The notes beneath the pieces are model-generated. The model worked only from the letters and a program-made list of their open reading frames with translations. It did no database searches and had not been told where the DNA came from. From AC-32 sp963755635 (GTDB taxonomy: Bacteria; Actinomycetota; Thermoleophilia; Gaiellales; Gaiellaceae), in assembly GCA_963755635.1 (NCBI GenBank), contig CAVWKS010000021.1, positions 1 through 64,000 on the forward strand: DNA of 64,000 bases, written 5' to 3'. A program made the position numbers and the translations under genes. Positions 19,566 through 28,485 of the stretch are shown here, piece by piece. How positions within the stretch are numbered: the stretch's first letter is position 1; the number at the start of each line of letters is the position of its first letter.

Positions 19566-20234
19566 TCAGCCTCCTTTCGGGTGCCGGTCTCGGTAGCTGG
19601 GTGCGACGAGGTCCTCGTACTCGCCGTGCCGATTGATGAACGCCTCCATGAACGGGCAGAGCGGGACGACCTCGAGCCCTTGCGCACGCGCGTCGTCCAG
19701 CGCCGCGGCGGCCAGGCGGCTGCCGAAGCCGCGGCCCTCGAGCGCCGGGTCGACCTCCGTGTGCAGGAACGAGATGCGGCCGTTGCGGCGGTGGTAGGCG
19801 GCTTCGCCGACGCGCTTCCCGTCGACCCGCAGCTCGTAGCGCTTCGCCTCTGGCACGTGCACGACCTCGGCTTCGTCCGGCGAGGCCGTCGTCTCGCTGC
19901 CGGGGCTCTCGCGGAAGTACTCGACGAGCTGCCCCGACGCGTCTGCCTCGCGCGCGTCGCGGTGGTCGACGAAGCGGCGGCGGTGGCCGTCGGCGTGCTC
20001 CCACGGCTCGACGTCGCGCAGGTACTGGAAGATCGCGCGCGTGCCATGGAGGAATTGGCCGTCCTCGGTCTCGAGTGCCGGGATCTCGTCGCTCCCCGAG
20101 CGCTCGCGCAGGCCGTCGCGCTGGACGGGCCACGGCTCGACCTGTCGCGCGACGAAGTCGATCCCGAGCTCGGTCAGCACTTCACGCACGGCGGACGAGA
20201 ACGGGCACCACTCGGCCTGGTAGAGCGTCAGCAC
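19566..20234 (-). CDS. Glutaredoxin/GST-N domain fused to a YjdJ-type GNAT domain
   Basis: 222 residues. Residues 1-75 form a thioredoxin-like domain (LTLYQAEWCPFSSAVREVL; the redox motif is CPFS with one Cys; EIPALETEDG is the cis-Pro region). Residues 120-210 are a short GNAT domain (AYHRRNGRISFLHTEVDP, ALEGRGFGSRLAAAALDDAR, VVPLCPFMEAFINRHGEYEDLV in part). YjdJ-type GNATs are small acetyl-CoA-binding proteins. The fusion suggests thiol chemistry linked to acetyl transfer, but that is an inference. It lies between the CDGSH and DUF2630 genes. Confidence 0.8.
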   Translation of the reverse strand: MLTLYQAEWCPFSSAVREVLTELGIDFVARQVEPWPVQRDGLRERSGSDEIPALETEDGQFLHGTRAIFQYLRDVEPWEHADGHRRRFVDHRDAREADASGQLVEYFRESPGSETTASPDEAEVVHVPEAKRYELRVDGKRVGEAAYHRRNGRISFLHTEVDPALEGRGFGSRLAAAALDDARAQGLEVVPLCPFMEAFINRHGEYEDLVAPSYRDRHPKGG

Positions 20235-20236
20235 GC

Positions 20237-20668
20237 TCAGCCCTCGAAGCCGATCGTCCTGTGCGTGCCGTCGCAGAAGGGCTTGTTCTGCGAGCCGCCG
20301 CAGCGGCAGAGTGCGGCCCTCTCGCCCTCGTAGAGGACGTTGCCGTCGGCGTCGAGCACGCGCACGCCGCCGCGGAGGAGCAGCGGCCCTTGCGCGGAGG
20401 CGCGCACCTCGAGTGGCCGCTCGAGCTTCGGCTCGGGCGCGCCGGGCCGGCGCGTGCGCAGCGCACCGGACGGGCAGCCGGCGACCGCCGCCTCGATCTC
20501 GTCCGCGGAGGCCGCCTCGGGGTCAACCCAAGGACGCCGCTCCGGGTCGAACACCTTCGGGAGCGCTCGAACGCAGTTGTGCGAGTGGTAGCAGAGGCTC
20601 GGCTTCCACTCGACCACGATCTCGTCGGTCGAGTACTCGCGGACGCCTCGCGGCTCACGGGTGGCCAT
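20237..20668 (-). CDS. Divergent ferredoxin (Fer4_19) plus CDGSH iron-sulfur protein
   Basis: 143 residues. The N-terminal half has EWKPSLCYHSHNCVRALPKVFDP and later VAGCPSGAL (quoted in part), a divergent [4Fe-4S] Fer4_19 domain with three visible cysteines. The C-terminal half is a CDGSH domain: ALCRCGGSQNKPFCDGTHRTIGF, in part, where three Cys and one His hold a [2Fe-2S] cluster. Two-domain proteins of this type occur in many bacteria as soluble redox or cluster-transfer proteins. The gap to the glutaredoxin-GNAT gene is 2 bases. Confidence 0.88.
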   Translation of the reverse strand: MATREPRGVREYSTDEIVVEWKPSLCYHSHNCVRALPKVFDPERRPWVDPEAASADEIEAAVAGCPSGALRTRRPGAPEPKLERPLEVRASAQGPLLLRGGVRVLDADGNVLYEGERAALCRCGGSQNKPFCDGTHRTIGFEG

Positions 20669-20687
20669 CCGGTGATGGTAATGACCG

Positions 20688-21016
20688 CTAGCCGCGTGGC
20701 CGCATCGGCGCGTCGACGCAGACGACCCGCGCGTCCTCGTCGCCGAGGACGCTGTACGAGTGCGAGATGCCGGCCGGCGTGACGATCACGTCGCCCGGCC
20801 CGGCGTCGAGGCTCTCGCCCTCGACCGTCCAGCGCATCCGGCCCGAGCGGATCACGACACGTGGTCCTGCGGCGGGTCGTGGACGTGCGTCGCCTTCACC
20901 TGCCCGGCCGGGTGCGTGACCAGGTGCGCTTCGAGGTAGTCGAGCCAGATCCCTTCGTCCTCGTCCGCCGGCCGGATGAAGCGGCTGTAGTTGCTCTTGT
21001 CGCTGATCTTCACCAT
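20688..21016 (-). CDS. Cupin-domain protein, frameshifted
   Basis: About 109 residues when repaired. From ATG 21016 it reads MVKISDKSNYSRFIRPADED, then HLVTHPAGQVKATHVHDPPQDH, in part, a cupin motif 1 with several His. Two extra bases near 20861 break the frame before VVIRSGRMRWTVEGESL; motif 2 is PGDVIVTPAGISHSYSVLG. Metal binding is likely. It is upstream of the CDGSH gene on the same strand. Confidence 0.7.
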
Positions 21017-21087
21017 GAGGACGATCGTCGCACTCTTGACTAGGCTCGCTTGGCACCGTCGGTACGAGAGGCGGACGGTTCTGCTGC

Positions 21088-23540
21088 ATGGTAGTCTCTC
21101 AGTTTCCGAGCGGCACAGTCACCTTCCTCGTCGCCGACGGCGAAGGGTCGACCAAGCTGCTGCACGTGCTCGGTGCTCGCGACGCTACGCCGAGGCACGC
21201 GACGGCATCGCATCTCGTCCGCGAGCTTGCAAGGTACGAGGGGTATGGTCGACTCGCAAGGGGACGCGTTCTACGCCGCCTTCAGCCGGCGCCGGGCGAC
21301 TCGAGGCGGCGCGTCGAGCGCAGGACGCGCTTGCGATCTCGGTGCGGATGGGGATCCACACCGGAACGCCGCTACTACCGACGAGGGCTACGTCGGACCG
21401 ATGTACACAAGGCTGCGCGGATCGCGGCCGCCGGCATGGGCGGCAAAGCCCGCTCGTCCGCGAGCGCGGCTCTGCTCGAGAGCGAGGGCCGCGTGATCTG
21501 GGCGAGCACCGGCTCGAAGAGCTGTCGGCCCAGAGCGGATCTACCAGCTCGCGCGGCGCCTCTCCGGAGCTGAAAGACGCCTACCGGACGTACCTGCCGA
21601 TCCCGCGACCCCATTCGTCGGGCGCGAGCGTGAGCTCGCGGAGCTCGAGGTGTTCCTCGGCCGCGACGACGTGCGCCTGCTGACCCTGCTCGGGCCCGGC
21701 GGGACCGGCAAGACGCGGCTCGCGCTCCAGGCCGCGGCGGCGGCGGCCGACCGCTACCCCGACGGCGTCTTCTGGGTCCCGCTCGCGCCGCTGCGCGACC
21801 CGGCTCTCGCTCGAGAGCGCCGCACAGGCACTCGGGGCCGGCGACGGGCTCGTCGACCATGTCGGCCGACAAGTGGCTGCTGCTCGTGCTCGACAACTTC
21901 GAGCACGTGATCGCCGCGGCGGGTGATCTCGCGCCTCTGCTCGGGAGCTGTCCCAACCTGGGGCTGGTCGTCACGAGCCGCGAGCTGCTGCAGCTGGCGT
22001 CGGAACAGTCGTACCCGGTCTCACCACTCGACCCGCAGGACGGGGTCAGCTGTTCGTGGCACGCGCGAAGGCGGTCAAGCCTGCGTTCGAGCCCGACGAG
22101 GCGGTGCCGGCACTGTGCGATCGGCTCGACAACCTCCCGCTCGCGCTCGAGCTCGCTGCGGCGCGCGTTCGCATCCTGTCGCCGCAGCAGCTACGCGAGC
22201 GATTGGCGCAGCGGCTCGATCTGCTGAAGGCGGGCCGGGACGCCGATCCGCGGCAGCAAACGTTGCGGGCGACGATCGAGTGGAGCTACGAGTTGCTCGA
22301 CGAGCAGGAGAAGCGGCTGTTCGCTCGCCTGGCAGTCTTCCGCGGCGGTTGCACGCTCGAGGCGGCCGAAGCAGTCTGTGCTGCCGACCTCGACCTTCTC
22401 CAGTCGCTCGTCGACAAGAGTCTCGTTCGCGTACGCGAGGGGGAACGGTTCTGGATGCTGGAGACGATCCGCGAGTACGCGCGCGAGCGGCTGCCCGACG
22501 GCGACGAGGAAGCCGCGCTGTGCCGACGCCACGCCGAGTGGTTCCTCGAGCTTGCGGAGCGGGCAGAGCGCGAAGCCGAGGAGGGCCGCGTCCCTCAGTC
22601 CGAATCCTTGTCCGTTCTCGCCACCGAGCACGACAACCTGCGCGGCGCGCTGGAGTGGGCGCGGGATCGGCACGAAGATGAGCTGCTGCTGCGACTCGTC
22701 GCAGGGCTCGCGGACTTCTGGAGAGTCCGCGGCTTCTACGTCGACGCACAGCAATGGCTGACGCTCTCGCTGGAGCGAGCGGCCGACCCCACTGAGGCTC
22801 GAATGACGGTCCTATGGGCGGCGTCGTTGCGTGCGGAAGAGGCCGGGGACATCGCTCGCTTCGAAACCCTGGTTGCGGAATGGCGGGAGACGGCGGAGGA
22901 GGCGGGAGCCGACGAGCAGGTGATCTCGGCGATGAACGCCGAGGCCCGCATGGTGCAGTTGAAGGGCGACCTCGCCGGCGCTCGAACCGGCTTCATGAGG
23001 ATCAAGGACGTTGCAGCGGCGAGCGGCGACCGGAGCAGAGAGGCGGCTATGGCTGTCAATCTCGGAGTCGTGGCCACGCTTTCGGGCGACTATCGCGCGG
23101 GGCTCGAGTACTCCATGGAGGCCGCCGAGCTGTTCGCCGACCTCCACGAGGAGGGCGGGATCGCAACCGCGCTCTTGAACTGCGGCTGGAATGCCCTCGG
23201 CCTCGATGACCCCGCTCTTGCCGAAGATTCGTTTCGGCGAGCGCTCCTCGTCGCCGGCCGCCTCGGAGCGTTGCCCCGGATCGCCACTGGCGCTGCCGGT
23301 CTCGCTGCGGCCCTTGTCGCGAAGCAGGAGGAGCTACGGGGTGCGGAACTCCTGGGCGCAGCCGGGTCGCTACGAGACGAGCTCCAGATAGGACTGAACG
23401 ACGAGTTCGAAGAGCAGATCGAGAAGCGGGCGGTCGCCGCCGCGCAGGCGGCGCTGGGTGAGGAAGCATTCGCAGCGGCATGCTCGCGAGGCCGCGCCAT
23501 GGGGCGCGACGAGATCCTGGCGTTCTGCCGCGGGGAGTAG
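21088..23540 (+). pseudogene. Class III adenylate/guanylate cyclase plus AAA ATPase regulator, N-half scrambled by indels
   Basis: The order is: cyclase domain (GTVTFLVADGEGSTKLL, DSQGDAFYAAF, ISVRMGIHTGTPLL), P-loop ATPase (LLTLLGPGGTGKTRLAL, WLLLVLDNFEHV) and a long helical TPR-like C-terminus. This is the well-known actinobacterial 'cyclase + predicted ATPase' regulator. From 21088 to about 22060 the reading frame changes roughly ten times, while 22056-23540 is one clean frame of 494 residues (ARAKAVKPAFEPDE to AFCRGE). Both cyclase Asp residues are present in pieces. Either the 5' half is truly decaying or it was badly sequenced. Confidence 0.75.
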
Positions 23541-23579
23541 CCTCGCCCAGTTGGCAGGTCCTCGCGTACGATCGCAATC

Positions 23580-23966
23580 GTGACGCGCTTCCTGCACACG
23601 ATGGTTCGGATTACCGACCCGGAGCGAAGCCGAGCCTTCTACGAGGCGCTCGGCTTCACCTTCGCGGGCGACTTCGACATCGTCCGTGACGGGCAGCTCG
23701 AGGCGACCAACTACTTCTTCTCGCTCGGCGAGCAGGAGAGGGTGCTCGAGCTGACTTTCAACCACGACGGCCGCACCTACGAGCTCGGCACGGGCTACGG
23801 CCACATCGCGGTCGGCGTGGACGACCTCGACGGCACGCTCGCCGCGCTCGACGAGCAGGGCATCGAGCCCGAACGGCCGCCGTACTCGGTGCGCGAGGGC
23901 GGCTCGCGGCTCTGCTTCGTGCAGGACCCGGACGGCTACCGGATCGAGCTGATCGAGCGCCGCTAG
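23580..23966 (+). CDS. gloA: Lactoylglutathione lyase-type VOC protein (glyoxalase I)
   Basis: 128 residues from GTG 23580. It keeps the glyoxalase I pattern: RFLHTMVRITDPERSRAFYEA (in part), VLELTFNHDGRTYELGTGYGHIAVGVDD in pieces, and DPDGYRIELIERR. The four expected metal ligands are visible: His near residue 6, Glu in VLELT, His in YGHIAV, Glu in RIELI. It would isomerise the methylglyoxal-thiol adduct; actinobacteria generally use mycothiol rather than glutathione. It ends 4 bases inside the convergent gene at 23963. Confidence 0.85.
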   Translation: MTRFLHTMVRITDPERSRAFYEALGFTFAGDFDIVRDGQLEATNYFFSLGEQERVLELTFNHDGRTYELGTGYGHIAVGVDDLDGTLAALDEQGIEPERPPYSVREGGSRLCFVQDPDGYRIELIERR

Positions 23967-25012
23967 CGGGTTCGGGCCAGGTACGCGACGCGGCCGCCGC
24001 CGCCTGACGCCCAACACGCCGTCGGGCTCGCGCAGTCGACCGTGTCGAGACTGCCGTCGTCGAAGCGCTGCCAGGTGGTGCCGAAGTTCTCGCTGACGTC
24101 GCTGCCGGAGAGCCCGACCGCGATGGCGGTGTGTCCGTCGAGCCAGGTGACGCCGGAGCGGTACTCCGAGGGCGCTGCGGGCAGGAGGTTCCAGCTGAGG
24201 CCGCCGTCGAGCGTGCGCGCGAAGCTGTCGGGCGAGGCGGTCGGCGTCAGGAAGTCCCCGCCGACGGCGAGTCCGCGCTGCTGGCCGTTGAAGGCGAGCC
24301 CGTTGATCCCAGCCGTCGGGCCAAATTCGATCGGCGTCGGCGCGACGGTCCACGTGACGCCGCGGTCGTTCGAGCGGAAGACGCGGGCCGCAGCGCCGCC
24401 GCTGCCGAACCAAGCACGGTGCCCGTGGTCGGTCGTGAGGCACTCGCCGCTGGCCGCGAAGCCGTATTCGCCGGGCGCGGGTGGCATCTGCAGGCCGGTG
24501 ATGTGCCAGCTCATCCCGCCGTCGTCGGTCGCGATCACGCGGAAGTGAACACCGTCGGGCGGATCCGAGACTGCCAGCCCCTGCTTTCGGTTGAAGAAGC
24601 TCATGCAGTCGTAGAAGGCGGTCGGCTCGGAATTTACGAACGTGAGCGCCCAGGTCTGGCCGCCGTCCGAGGTGACGTACATGCGGAAGTCTCCGGGGTT
24701 GTCCCCGATCGACATCGCGACCGCATTGTTGGCATCGAAGGCCTCGATGTCGCGGAACTGCAATCCGGCCGTGCCGGGCGGGCTGACGTTCTGCCAGGTC
24801 GCGCCGTGGTTCGTCGTGCGGTAGACGACCCCGTCGGTGGCGGTGTAGCCGCTGACCCACGCCGTCGTCGCGCTGACCGCGGAGAGGCCGCGGAAGTGGG
24901 CGGTCGTGCCCGTCGCTGTGTCGTGCCAGGCGTAGCCGGGCCTCGCCGCAGCTCCCGGCGCCGCAGCCAACAGGAGCGAGAGGGCGGCGAACAGCAGGAT
25001 CCGCTTCAGCAC
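23963..25012 (-). CDS. Secreted beta-propeller (YCF48/BNR-like) protein
   Basis: 349 residues. The signal peptide is MLKRILLFAALSLLLAAAPG with cleavage near AAARPG. The rest is a propeller with repeated blades of the form 'TxDGGxTWxxx' (TTNHGATWQNV, TSDGGQTWALT, TDDGGMSWHIT, SNDRGVTWTVA, TLDGGLSWNLL, ENFGTTWQRF). These are Asp-box/BNR-like motifs found in sialidase-like and photosystem-stability YCF48 proteins. No sialidase catalytic set is visible, so it is probably a binding or scaffolding protein outside the cell. Confidence 0.8.
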   Translation of the reverse strand: MLKRILLFAALSLLLAAAPGAAARPGYAWHDTATGTTAHFRGLSAVSATTAWVSGYTATDGVVYRTTNHGATWQNVSPPGTAGLQFRDIEAFDANNAVAMSIGDNPGDFRMYVTSDGGQTWALTFVNSEPTAFYDCMSFFNRKQGLAVSDPPDGVHFRVIATDDGGMSWHITGLQMPPAPGEYGFAASGECLTTDHGHRAWFGSGGAAARVFRSNDRGVTWTVAPTPIEFGPTAGINGLAFNGQQRGLAVGGDFLTPTASPDSFARTLDGGLSWNLLPAAPSEYRSGVTWLDGHTAIAVGLSGSDVSENFGTTWQRFDDGSLDTVDCASPTACWASGGGGRVAYLARTR

Positions 25013-25093
25013 GACGCAGGACAGTAACGGCTCGCCACGTCACTTGCAACAGGGGCTCGTATCATGTGACGCCTATGACGACGGTGACGGTCC

Positions 25094-25794
25094 GTGTCCG
25101 AGCGGCGCGCGCGTACTGCGCGGCCGTCCGGCCGTCCGCGTAGCCGGCACTTCCTCCGCCCGCCCGTCGCCGCGGAGCTCGTTCGCGATGCCTGCGTACG
25201 GCCGGACGACCTGGTGCTCGACCTCGGCGCGGGCAGCGGCCGGCTGACCGCCGAGCTCGCGCGAGCCGGCGCGCGCGTGATCGCGGTCGAGCTCGACCCG
25301 GACTTGGCGGGGCGGCTGCAGGGGCGGTGGGAGCGCGTCGAGGCGATCTGCGCGGACGCGGCCGCCGTCGAGCTGCCGGACGAGCCGTTCCGCGTCGTCG
25401 CGAACCTGCCGTTCCGCGGGAGGAACGAGATCCTGCGGCACCTGTTCGACGACCCGCGCGTGCCGCTGGTCCGCGCCGACCTCGTGCTGGAGTGGGGAGT
25501 GGCCGTCAAGCGCGGCCTGCCGTGGCCGAGCAGCGTCAACAGCGTCGTGTGGGGCGCGTGGTACTCGATCGAGGTCGCGCGGCAGGCTGCCGCGGAGCGC
25601 GTTCGTCCCGCGCCGAGCGTCGACGCAGGCGTGCTGGTGCTGACGCGCCGCAGCGGCCGCTCGTGCCGGTTCGCCGCGCGGACGACTACCGCCGTTTCGT
25701 CGCGCGCGGCTTCCGGCGCGGCGGCCGGCGCGGCTCGCTGCCGCGCGACCTCGACGCGCACGAGTGGGCCTCCCTGTTCCTGAGGAGGGCTTGA
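25094..25794 (+). CDS. rRNA adenine N6-methyltransferase, Erm/KsgA family, frameshifted near the end
   Basis: About 233 residues when repaired. Early RSRHFLRPPVAAELV matches the family's N-terminal 'QNFL' region; the SAM site is VLDLGAGSGRLTAELARAGA, the acidic loop AVELDPDL, and the catalytic motif NLPF (VVANLPFRGRNEIL). One base shift near 25655 separates the end, which then reads PLVPVRRADDYRRFVARGF and stops at 25794. KsgA usually has a longer C-terminus; the length and NLPF favour Erm-like 23S rRNA methylation, but it could be another rRNA or DNA dimethylase. GTG start at 25094. Confidence 0.75.
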
Positions 25795-25852
25795 CGAAAC
25801 CTGGTCTGTGCCGCCGGGCCGCGCTGTCCGCCCCGAGGCGGCGTCCTCAGTC

Positions 25853-25879
25853 GGCCCAATAGCTATCCACTATTGGGCC
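25853..25879. terminator. Perfect 10-bp inverted repeat between convergent genes
   Basis: GGCCCAATAG, a 7-base loop and CTATTGGGCC, in an otherwise GC-rich gap between the convergent genes ending at 25794 and 25949. It is AT-richer than its surroundings. A bidirectional terminator is the simplest reading, though there is no clear T-run. Confidence 0.5.
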
Positions 25880-25948
25880 TCCCTGCGTCCTTGCCTCGGA
25901 ACGGCCATCGCACCCCGACGACGAGCAAGGTTCCGCCAAGCCCTCCTA

Positions 25949-26515
25949 CTAGCCGAACTCGATCGTCAGGCGCGAGGGCTCGCTCGTCACCTTGAACGCC
26001 CGCTTCTCCGAGAGGCCGATCGCCCAGGTGAGCACCGCCTCGAAGTCTCCCGTCTTCGAGACCTGCCGCACCCAGTGCATCCCCGCGGGCGTGATCGTGC
26101 GCGGGCCGGTGTAGGTGCGCTCGAGCGTCGCGCCCGAGGTGTCGGCGGTCGCGGCCGGCTCGAAGCGAACGACCAGGAACGCGTTGCCGGCGATCGGAAT
26201 GTGGTTGCCCGACGCGTCCTCGGTCTGCGCCTCCGCGGCCGGCTTGTATGCGACCGAGTAGCCCGGCTGCTCGCCTTTCGCTTTGGTGAAGTCGAAGATC
26301 ACGCGGTCGACGCAAGTGTGCGAGTCGACGTGCAGGGCGGAAAGCAGCATCGTCTCCGACGGCTTCGCGGAGCTCGTCTGGGGGTCGGTCCCGCCGCCGA
26401 ACATTCCGCATGTCTTCGAGCCGGCGGTCGTGCGCGTTTGCGATCCATTCGTCGCGCTCTTGCCGCCGCAGCCTGCCAGCACCAGCACCAGGACGAGGAG
26501 CGCAGCCCGCTTCAT
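25949..26515 (-). CDS. Lipoprotein with AMIN-like domain
   Basis: 188 residues. The signal peptide and lipobox are MKRAALLVLVLVLAGCGGKS, with lipidation on Cys16. A Ser/Thr-rich linker follows, then from about residue 60 a beta-rich domain (CVDRVIFDFTKAKGEQPGYSV, in part; ITPAGMHWVRQVSK; GLSEKRAFKVTSEPSRLTIEF) that looks like the AMIN-like domain of actinobacterial lipoproteins. AMIN domains bind cell-envelope partners. It is 9 bases from the end of the GGDEF gene on the same strand. Confidence 0.75.
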   Translation of the reverse strand: MKRAALLVLVLVLAGCGGKSATNGSQTRTTAGSKTCGMFGGGTDPQTSSAKPSETMLLSALHVDSHTCVDRVIFDFTKAKGEQPGYSVAYKPAAEAQTEDASGNHIPIAGNAFLVVRFEPAATADTSGATLERTYTGPRTITPAGMHWVRQVSKTGDFEAVLTWAIGLSEKRAFKVTSEPSRLTIEFG

Positions 26516-26524
26516 GTGCGGAAT

Positions 26525-27385
26525 CTAGCCGGTTCGGGCGCGCAGCTTCAGCCGCTCGGCCCGAGACGGGAGGTCGACGACCTCCGCAGCCGCGAGCCTG
26601 CTGCGAATCAGCTTCTGCGCGTAGAGGCGCTCGTCCGCGGCGCGGAAGAGCAGGAGCGAGCTGTCTCCGTCGCGCGGGCAGACGGCCCAGCCGAAGCTCA
26701 TGCTGAGCCCTTCCTCGGCGAGCTTCGCCGTCAGGCGGCTGCAGACGGCCCGCACCGCGTCCGTTCCCGGCGCGGAGCTGATCACGGCGAACTCGTCGCC
26801 GCCGATCCGCGCGACCTTGTCCTGGGCCGGGAGGTTCCGCGCGAGGATGTCGGCGACGCGGCGGAGCAGATCGTTCCCCACCGCGTGACCCTCCTGGTCG
26901 TTGATCTCCTTCAGGTTGTCGACGTCAGCGAGGATCAGCCCGAACGGCCTGCCGAGCTCTACCCGGGCCGAGAGGACGGCGTCGAAGGAGCGCGTGTTGA
27001 GCAGCCCGGTCAGGAAGTCGTTCTCCTCGGCCGTCTGCAGCTGGACGACCAGCTCGCGGTTGCTGTGCGCGAACCAGCCGACCAGCGCGCCCATCGTCGT
27101 GTACGTGACCAGGCGGATCGGCGTGCTCGTGCTGAAGAGCTCGGCCAGCGGGAAGCGCGGGTTGATCACGATTCCGCCGGCGTAGAGCGCGGTGGCGAAG
27201 AGCCCGGCGGCGGCGCCCCAGTACGGGCCCGCTGCGAGCGCGATCATCGCGATCGGGAAGTAGAAGAGGTGCGCGATGCCGATTCCCGGGCGCTCGACGA
27301 CCAGGAAGCAGACGAAGATCGCCGGATAGAGCACTGCCGACCCGAGGAGTAGGAAGGCACGGTGGCGAGCGACTGCCGCAGGCAT
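26525..27385 (-). CDS. Membrane GGDEF protein (diguanylate cyclase)
   Basis: About 286 residues from ATG 27385; the longer in-frame reading has no better start. It has four to five membrane helices in the first 130 residues (AFLLLGSAVLYPAIFVCFLVV, in part; LFYFPIAMIALAAGPY; GAAAGLFATALYAGG), then a GGDEF domain: DFLTGLLNTRSFDAVL, GLILADVDNLKEINDQEGH and RIGGDEFAVI. The active motif is intact, so it should make cyclic di-GMP. At the place of the product-inhibition RxxD site it has PAQD, so the I-site is missing. Confidence 0.85.
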   Translation of the reverse strand: MPAAVARHRAFLLLGSAVLYPAIFVCFLVVERPGIGIAHLFYFPIAMIALAAGPYWGAAAGLFATALYAGGIVINPRFPLAELFSTSTPIRLVTYTTMGALVGWFAHSNRELVVQLQTAEENDFLTGLLNTRSFDAVLSARVELGRPFGLILADVDNLKEINDQEGHAVGNDLLRRVADILARNLPAQDKVARIGGDEFAVISSAPGTDAVRAVCSRLTAKLAEEGLSMSFGWAVCPRDGDSSLLLFRAADERLYAQKLIRSRLAAAEVVDLPSRAERLKLRARTG

Positions 27386-27415
27386 CTGGATAGAGATCGT
27401 GTCGTGGACGCTTAC

Positions 27416-27431
27416 ACGCGTCCCTCGTTCT
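27416..27431. repeat. Copy 2 of the GAACGAGGGACG intergenic motif
   Basis: Reads CGTCCCTCGTTC on plus, identical in its 12-base core to copies at 881-897 and 61591-61606. As in copy 1 it lies about 30 bases upstream of the minus-strand start, between divergent genes. Confidence 0.4.
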
Positions 27432-27509
27432 GGGGATTCGTTCGTTGTCGCACTTTCGGCACGAAGGCGTTTCACACGCGTGACACCTTGCTCGGTACGG
27501 TGGCTGCGA

Positions 27510-27776
27510 ATGGCGAAAGCGGCGACACCTTGGGGACAGGCAGAGCTCATCGAGGAGCTCACGCTCGTTCAGCGTGCGGGCAAGAAGCGCTTCTCGTCGC
27601 TCGTGCAGCTGCTCGAGGCGCCGGGCGGCGAGGAGCTCGTCCGTTTCGCGTACGCCACCTCGGGCTCGGCGCGGCGCGGGCCGGTGACGCTGCGGGCGCG
27701 GGATCTCGAGCGGCTCCGAGCCGGGCTGGCGGAGCGGCCGCGCTTGGCGGCCGCGCTGGGGTTGAAGCCGCCGTAG
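27510..27776 (+). CDS. Small hypothetical protein
   Basis: 88 residues from ATG 27510. It reads AKAATPWGQAELIEELTLVQ, then GKKRFSSLVQLLEAPGGEELVRFAYATSG (in part) and LRARDLERLRAGLAERPRLAAAL. It looks like a compact helical protein with a short beta pair and is basic overall. No family is recognised. It ends 10 bases before the convergent purQ stop. Confidence 0.6.
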   Translation: MAKAATPWGQAELIEELTLVQRAGKKRFSSLVQLLEAPGGEELVRFAYATSGSARRGPVTLRARDLERLRAGLAERPRLAAALGLKPP

Positions 27777-27786
27777 CTAGGTGCGA

Positions 27787-28485
27787 CTAGGCGGGAGCGA
27801 GCGTGCGCTCGCGGGCGGCGTCGACCAGTGAGCCGAGGACGAGCGCGCCGCCGGTCGGGCCGAGCAGCGGGTCGACCGCGTGCTCGGGATGCGGCATCAG
27901 GCCGAAGACGTTCCCGTGGGCGCTCGTGACGCCCGCGATGTCCGAGATGGAGCCGTTCGGGTTGTCCGTGTAGCGCAGCGCGACCTGATGGTTCGTCTCG
28001 AGCTCGGCGAGCAGCTCGTCGTCTGCGAAGTAGCAGCCCTCGCCGTGCTTGACGGGCATCGTCAGGCGCTGGCCCGCCTCGCAGCGGGTGGTGAAGGGCG
28101 TGTCGGCTCGCTCGACCGTGACGTCGACGTCGCGGCACACGAACGAGAGCGACGCGTTCGGCCGCAGCGCACCTGGCAGCAAGCCCGCCTCGCAGAGCAC
28201 CTGGAAGCCGTTGCAGATCCCGAGCACGAGCCCGCCCTCGCCCGCGAAGCGCGTCACCGCGCCCATCACGGGGGCAAAGCGGGCGATCGCGCCGCAGCGC
28301 AGGTAGTCGCCGTAGGAGAAGCCGCCTGGTAGCACGACCGCGTCCGCGGCGGGCAGCTCGGGGTCGGCGTGCCACACGGGGAACGCGTCGGCGCCGAGCC
28401 CTTCGAGCGCCAGCACGGCGTCGCCGTCGTCGTTCGAGCCCGGGAAGACGACGACCGCGACTCTCGGCCGGCGGTCTTCGCTCAT
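27787..28485 (-). CDS. purQ: Phosphoribosylformylglycinamidine synthase subunit I (glutaminase)
   Basis: 232 residues. It supplies ammonia to PurL. It is a class I amidotransferase with VVVFPGSNDDGD at the start, the oxyanion motif LPGGFSYGDYLRCGAIA, the nucleophile Cys in GLVLGICNGFQVLCE and the His-Glu pair in GLMPHPEHAVDP. Its ATG overlaps the purS stop (ATGA). It is the last gene of the seven-gene minus-strand purine operon; purL itself is 22 kb away. Confidence 0.96.
   Translation of the reverse strand: MSEDRRPRVAVVVFPGSNDDGDAVLALEGLGADAFPVWHADPELPAADAVVLPGGFSYGDYLRCGAIARFAPVMGAVTRFAGEGGLVLGICNGFQVLCEAGLLPGALRPNASLSFVCRDVDVTVERADTPFTTRCEAGQRLTMPVKHGEGCYFADDELLAELETNHQVALRYTDNPNGSISDIAGVTSAHGNVFGLMPHPEHAVDPLLGPTGGALVLGSLVDAARERTLAPA

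Noticed and set aside
19566..20234. Selenoprotein candidate (glutaredoxin with CPFS motif)
   Set aside because: The redox residue is a normal TGC codon; I found no in-frame TGA with family continuity in any gene of the window.
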